Part shown: one piece after another, positions 60,724-64,000 of the stretch | Layout: the number at the start of each line of letters is the position of its first letter | How positions within the stretch are numbered: the stretch's first letter is position 1 | NCBI RefSeq assembly: GCF_029076445.1 | Contig: NZ_JARESG010000007.1 | Coordinates: 62,001-126,000 of the forward strand | Length of the DNA: 64,000 nucleotides | DNA from: Pseudarthrobacter naphthalenicus | Lineage (GTDB): Bacteria; Actinomycetota; Actinomycetes; Actinomycetales; Micrococcaceae | Direction of reading: 5' to 3' | Program-made: the position numbers and the translations under genes | The notes under the pieces: model-generated | Told to the model about the DNA's origin: nothing | Database searches by the model: none | Seen by the model: only the letters and a program-made list of their open reading frames with translations

Positions 60724-62081
60724 GCGCGTGCTCCGATCGTGCAGGACTCGGCTTCGGGGGCGAAGCCTTCAGCGGTTGAGCCAGTCGAGGCGGCGGCTGC
60801 GGAGGCCTCAGCCAATGCCTGGTCCAGGTCCCACAGGATATCGTCAATGTCCTCCAGGCCCACGGAGATGCGCACCAGGTCCTCGGGAACGCCCGCGGAC
60901 TGGAGCTGTTCCGGGCTCAGCTGCTGGTGGGTGGTGGAACCCGGGTGGATGACCAGGGTGCGCGAGTCGCCCACGTTGGCCAGGTGGGAGGCCAGCTGCA
61001 GGGCTTCGATGAACTTCTGCCCGGCGGCGCGGCCGCCCTTCACACCGAAGGAGAACACCGAGCCGGGGCCCAGCGGCAGGTACTTTTTGGCCCGCTCGAA
61101 ATGCGGGTGTGAGGGCAGGCCGGAGAAGTTGACGTAGGCCACGCGGGGATCGGCTTCGAGCCATTCCGCCACGGCCTGGGCGTTCTTCAGGTGCTCGTCC
61201 AGCCGCTGCGGGAGGGTTTCCACGCCCTGCAGCAGCTGGAAGGCCGAGAGCGGCGAAAGTGCCGGCCCGATGTCGCGCAGCTGTTCGCAGCGCAGTTTCG
61301 TGAGGAAGCCGTATTCGCCGAAGTTTCCCCACCAGGAGACGTTGCCGTAGGAGGCCACGGGCTCGGTCATGGTGGGGAACTTGCCGTTGCCCCAGTTGAA
61401 CCGGCCGCTTTCGACGATCACGCCGCCCAGGGTGGTGCCGTGACCGCCGAGGAACTTGGTGGCGGAGTGGATCACGATGTCGGCGCCGTGCTCGATCGGG
61501 CGCACAAGGTACGGCGTGCTCAAGGTGGCGTCGACCACGAGGGGGATGCCGGCGTCGTGCGCTATCTTTGCCAGCCCCGCAAGGTCCTGGACTTCCGACG
61601 ACGGGTTGGCCACCACCTCGACGAAGATGGCCTTGGTGTTTTCCCGGATCGCCGCGGCATAGTCCGCGGGGTCCGTGCCGGGTACGAAGGTGGTGTCCAC
61701 GCCGAAGCGGCGAAGGGTGACATCGAGCTGGGTGACCGTTCCCCCGTACAGCTGGGAGGCGGCCACGATGTGGTCCCCGGCCTGGGTCAGCGCGGCGAAG
61801 GTGATGAACTCCGCCGCCATGCCGGAGGACGTGGCCACCGCGCCGATGCCGCCCTCCAGCGAGGCGATGCGCTCTTCGAACGCGGCGACGGTGGGGTTGC
61901 CGATGCGGGAGTAGATGTTGCCGTACTTCTGCAGCGCGAAGAGGTTGGCCGCATCCTGGGTGTCCTTGAACACGAAGGACGTGGTCTGGTAGATGGGCAC
62001 CGCGCGGGCGCCGTGCTCGGCGTCGGGGGTTCCGCCGGCGTGAAGGGCGCGGGTGCGGAAACCAAATTTGCGGTCAGACAT
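60720..62081 (-). CDS. metY: O-acetylhomoserine sulfhydrylase
   Basis: PLP enzyme making homocysteine from O-acetylhomoserine and sulfide (or methionine from methanethiol); 453 residues. FRTRALHAGGTPDAEHGARAVPIYQTTS, YSRIGNPTVAAFEERIASLEGG, and the PLP Lys in DIVIHSATKFLGGHGTTLGG are diagnostic. The large C-terminal insertion typical of MetY over MetB is present. An Ala/Glu tail of about 25 residues ends the protein. The ATG overlaps the sfnG stop by one base. Confidence 0.95.
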   Translation of the reverse strand: MSDRKFGFRTRALHAGGTPDAEHGARAVPIYQTTSFVFKDTQDAANLFALQKYGNIYSRIGNPTVAAFEERIASLEGGIGAVATSSGMAAEFITFAALTQAGDHIVAASQLYGGTVTQLDVTLRRFGVDTTFVPGTDPADYAAAIRENTKAIFVEVVANPSSEVQDLAGLAKIAHDAGIPLVVDATLSTPYLVRPIEHGADIVIHSATKFLGGHGTTLGGVIVESGRFNWGNGKFPTMTEPVASYGNVSWWGNFGEYGFLTKLRCEQLRDIGPALSPLSAFQLLQGVETLPQRLDEHLKNAQAVAEWLEADPRVAYVNFSGLPSHPHFERAKKYLPLGPGSVFSFGVKGGRAAGQKFIEALQLASHLANVGDSRTLVIHPGSTTHQQLSPEQLQSAGVPEDLVRISVGLEDIDDILWDLDQALAEASAAAASTGSTAEGFAPEAESCTIGARA

Positions 62082-63265
62082 TAGACGGCCACCTTTTCAG
62101 GAGTAGCGGAGAGGTCCAGTTCGGTGCCGTTCCTGCGGGCGAGGTCGGCTTCGAGTTCGCGGACGATCGGAAGGATGTCCTGGCCGAATGCGGCCACTTC
62201 CTCCTGGAAGTGCAGGTAGCAGGTCAGCATCAGGTTCACGCCGATCTTCTTGTATTCGACGATCCGTTCGGCGATCTGCTCCGGGGTGCCGATCAGCTGG
62301 GTTTTGAAGCCGTCGTTGTACTGGACCAGGTCCTCGAAGCTGGAGTCGGCCCACATGCCCTTGCCGTCCTTGGTGGACGCGCCGGCTTCCTGCACGGCGT
62401 CGCGGAAGCCCTGGACTGCGGGTTTGTGTGCCTTCGCCACGATCTCGCGGAGGGTGTCGCGGGCTTCCTTCTCCGAGTCACGGGAGATGACGAACCCGTT
62501 GAGTCCGAAGCGGGGTGCGGGCAGGGCGCCGTCGGTGCCGCGCTTCGTTTCACCGGCAGCAGCAACAACGCCGGCAATGTTCTCCTTGAAGCCTTCCAGG
62601 TCCTTGCCGTTGGAAAAGTACCAGTCCGCCACACGGCCGGCGGTGGCCTGGGCCGCGGTGGAGTTGCCGCCGAAGAAGATCTCCGGGTGCGCACGGCCGG
62701 GGACATCCACCGGGGCCGGGTTCAGCGTGAAATCGGTGATGTTGTAGTACTTGCCGGACTGGCTGTACTCCTGCTCGGTCCACAGGCCCCGCAGGACCCG
62801 GATGAACTCCTCGGTGCGGACGTAGCGTTCGTCGTGTTCGAGCCACTCGAGGCCAAAGTTGGTGAACTCGTTCTTGAGCCAGCCGGAGACGATGTTGACG
62901 GCGGCGCGGCCGTTGGAGATGTGGTCCGCGGTGATGATGTACTTGGCCAGCACGCCGGGGTGCCACATGCCCGGGTGAACCGCGGAGATGACCTTGAGCC
63001 GCTCGGTGGCTGCCAGCAGGGCGAGGCTGAAGGACGTGGCCTCGTGCTGCTTGTCCGCACCGTAGGACGCGGCGTACCGGGTCTGGGTGAGGGCGTACTC
63101 GAAGCCGGAGTTCTCGGCGATCTGTGCCAGCTTCTTGTTGTAGTTGAAGTCCCAGCCGGTCCGCTGTTCGATGGTGGAGACCACCAGGCCGCCGGAAACA
63201 TTCGGCACCCAGTAGGCGAACTTCAGCGGCTCGGAAAGACGGGCAACGTTGCTGATGTCATTCAT
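62081..63265 (-). CDS. sfnG: LLM-class flavin monooxygenase, SfnG-like (dimethylsulfone monooxygenase)
   Basis: FMNH2-dependent monooxygenase, 394 residues. LKFAYWVPNVSGGLVVSTIEQRTGWD, FEYALTQTRYAASYGADKQHE, AAVNIVSGWLKNEFTNFGLEWLEHDERYVRTEEF and PEIFFGGNSTAAQATAGRVADWYFSNG match SfnG closely, as recalled. SfnG oxidises dimethyl sulfone to methanesulfinate for sulfur scavenging. Coupled by overlaps to the synthetase upstream and metY downstream, so sulfur recovery into homocysteine is the likely theme. A reductase partner is not in the window. Confidence 0.9.
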   Translation of the reverse strand: MNDISNVARLSEPLKFAYWVPNVSGGLVVSTIEQRTGWDFNYNKKLAQIAENSGFEYALTQTRYAASYGADKQHEATSFSLALLAATERLKVISAVHPGMWHPGVLAKYIITADHISNGRAAVNIVSGWLKNEFTNFGLEWLEHDERYVRTEEFIRVLRGLWTEQEYSQSGKYYNITDFTLNPAPVDVPGRAHPEIFFGGNSTAAQATAGRVADWYFSNGKDLEGFKENIAGVVAAAGETKRGTDGALPAPRFGLNGFVISRDSEKEARDTLREIVAKAHKPAVQGFRDAVQEAGASTKDGKGMWADSSFEDLVQYNDGFKTQLIGTPEQIAERIVEYKKIGVNLMLTCYLHFQEEVAAFGQDILPIVRELEADLARRNGTELDLSATPEKVAV

Positions 63266-64000
63266 GAATTTTCCTTTGCTAGGGTCCGCTCGCGCAGGAC
63301 GTCCTGGATTCCGGCTATCGCCGGCTCGTTCTGGAGTGAGGTGGTGTCGCCCAGGGCGGTCCCCTCAAAAAGTTGGGTCAGCAGCCGGCGCATGATCTTG
63401 CCGCTGCGGGTTTTGGGAACATCGGGAACCACGACGACGTCGCGCGGCTTGGCGATGGGGCCGATTGCCTTCGCGACGTGGTTGCGGAGGTCGTTGGCGC
63501 AGTCCTGCGGAGCGTCGCCCCGCAGGACAACAAACGCGACAATCGCGTGCCCGGTCTTGGCGTCAGCCACCGGACAGACGCCGGCCTCCACCACGTCCGG
63601 GTGGGACACCAGGGCCGACTCGATCTCGATGGTGGACAGCAGGTGGCCCGACACGTTAAGGGTGTCGTCCACGCGGCCCAGGATCCAGATATCGCCATCC
63701 TTGTCATATTTGGCGCCGTCGCCGGCCAGGAACCAGCCCTGGTCGGCGTACTGCCGCCAGTAGGAGTCGAGGTAGCGCTGGGGGTTGCCCCAGACGGTCC
63801 GCGCAATGGACGGCCCGAAAGCGTCAACCACAATGAAGCCCTGGACGCCCGGCGGAACGGTATTGCCGGCGTCGTCCACGATCCTGGTACTGACCCCGGG
63901 CAGCGGGCGGGCCGCGCAGCCGGGTTTGAACTCGGTGTCCGTGGGGGCGGGGGAGAGGATGGTGGCCCCGGTTTCGGACTGCCACCACGTGTCCACCACC
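63262..64000 (-). CDS. acsA: Acetyl-CoA synthetase, C-terminal part (5' end outside window)
   Basis: About 246 residues of the C-terminal end. VDTWWQSETGATILSPAP begins inside the AMP-binding core; FLAGDGAKYDKDGDIWILGRVDDTLNVSGH and the acetylatable Lys motif PKTRSGKIMRRLL follow. These are hallmarks of acetyl/propionyl-CoA synthetase. The start codon lies to the right of 64000. The stop overlaps sfnG as ATGA, an unusual placement for a central-carbon enzyme. Confidence 0.92.
   Translation of the reverse strand, partial: VVDTWWQSETGATILSPAPTDTEFKPGCAARPLPGVSTRIVDDAGNTVPPGVQGFIVVDAFGPSIARTVWGNPQRYLDSYWRQYADQGWFLAGDGAKYDKDGDIWILGRVDDTLNVSGHLLSTIEIESALVSHPDVVEAGVCPVADAKTGHAIVAFVVLRGDAPQDCANDLRNHVAKAIGPIAKPRDVVVVPDVPKTRSGKIMRRLLTQLFEGTALGDTTSLQNEPAIAGIQDVLRERTLAKENS

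Overview
The window is high-GC DNA from an actinobacterium. Gene order (pyrE, an HAD phosphatase, a SpoU methyltransferase, fba, a DUF3151 protein, then purA), frequent GTG/TTG starts and several apparently leaderless genes fit Arthrobacter/Pseudarthrobacter (Micrococcaceae). That placement is inferred from gene content, not from a database search. I see no rRNA, tRNA or CRISPR array.

Layout. (a) 1-6 kb: an alpha-glucoside uptake unit. A GH13 alpha-glucosidase (cut by the left edge) diverges from a lipoprotein, two permeases, a small membrane protein and a LacI regulator, with a LacI-type operator between the divergent genes. (b) 6-10 kb: a conserved unknown, exonuclease III, and a divergent acyl-CoA synthetase / acyl-CoA dehydrogenase pair. 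(c) 11-21 kb: cold-shock protein; thiolase plus two-subunit 3-oxoacid CoA-transferase with a divergent IclR regulator; a valine/isobutyrate-type operon (mmsA, 3-hydroxyisobutyryl-CoA hydrolase, mmsB, enoyl-CoA hydratase); a MarR regulator sharing a nearly identical 32-bp operator with the synthetase/dehydrogenase promoter; nadE.

(d) 21-41 kb is the centrepiece, a carbohydrate island. It has two LacI regulators, two modules each pairing a TIM-barrel sugar isomerase/epimerase with a Gfo/Idh/MocA oxidoreductase, a complete oligopeptide-type ABC transporter with a permease-ATPase fusion, uxaC, a fructuronate-reductase-like dehydrogenase, a GPH-family glucuronide-type symporter, mannonate dehydratase, and one ORF fusing gluconokinase to a GH3 glycosidase. 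Four promoters carry a TGNCAAYCGNTTGNCA operator whose right half is itself the -35 hexamer, with a -10 box 17-18 bp downstream. This ties the island into one regulon. A plausible reading is import of a glycoside containing uronic or aldonic acid, oxidation and cleavage, then channelling of glucuronate to 2-keto-3-deoxygluconate.

(e) 41-51 kb: a leaderless TetR gene and a fatty-acid desaturase; an uninterrupted ORF joining a flavin monooxygenase to orotate phosphoribosyltransferase; GAF-ANTAR protein; Tat-type hydrolase; HAD phosphatase; SpoU methyltransferase; and an AbiEi/DUF559-like gene bracketed by two palindromic repeats. (f) 51-58 kb: fba and DUF3151, an intact ISL3-family IS with an 8-bp target duplication, a uracil-DNA-glycosylase-like protein, a MetE-like methyltransferase under a SAM-I-type riboswitch, and purA. 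(g) 58-64 kb: DUF1508 protein, ECF sigma factor with a putative membrane anti-sigma partner, and a translationally coupled operon of acetyl-CoA synthetase (cut by the right edge), an SfnG-like monooxygenase, O-acetylhomoserine sulfhydrylase and a CoA-binding protein.
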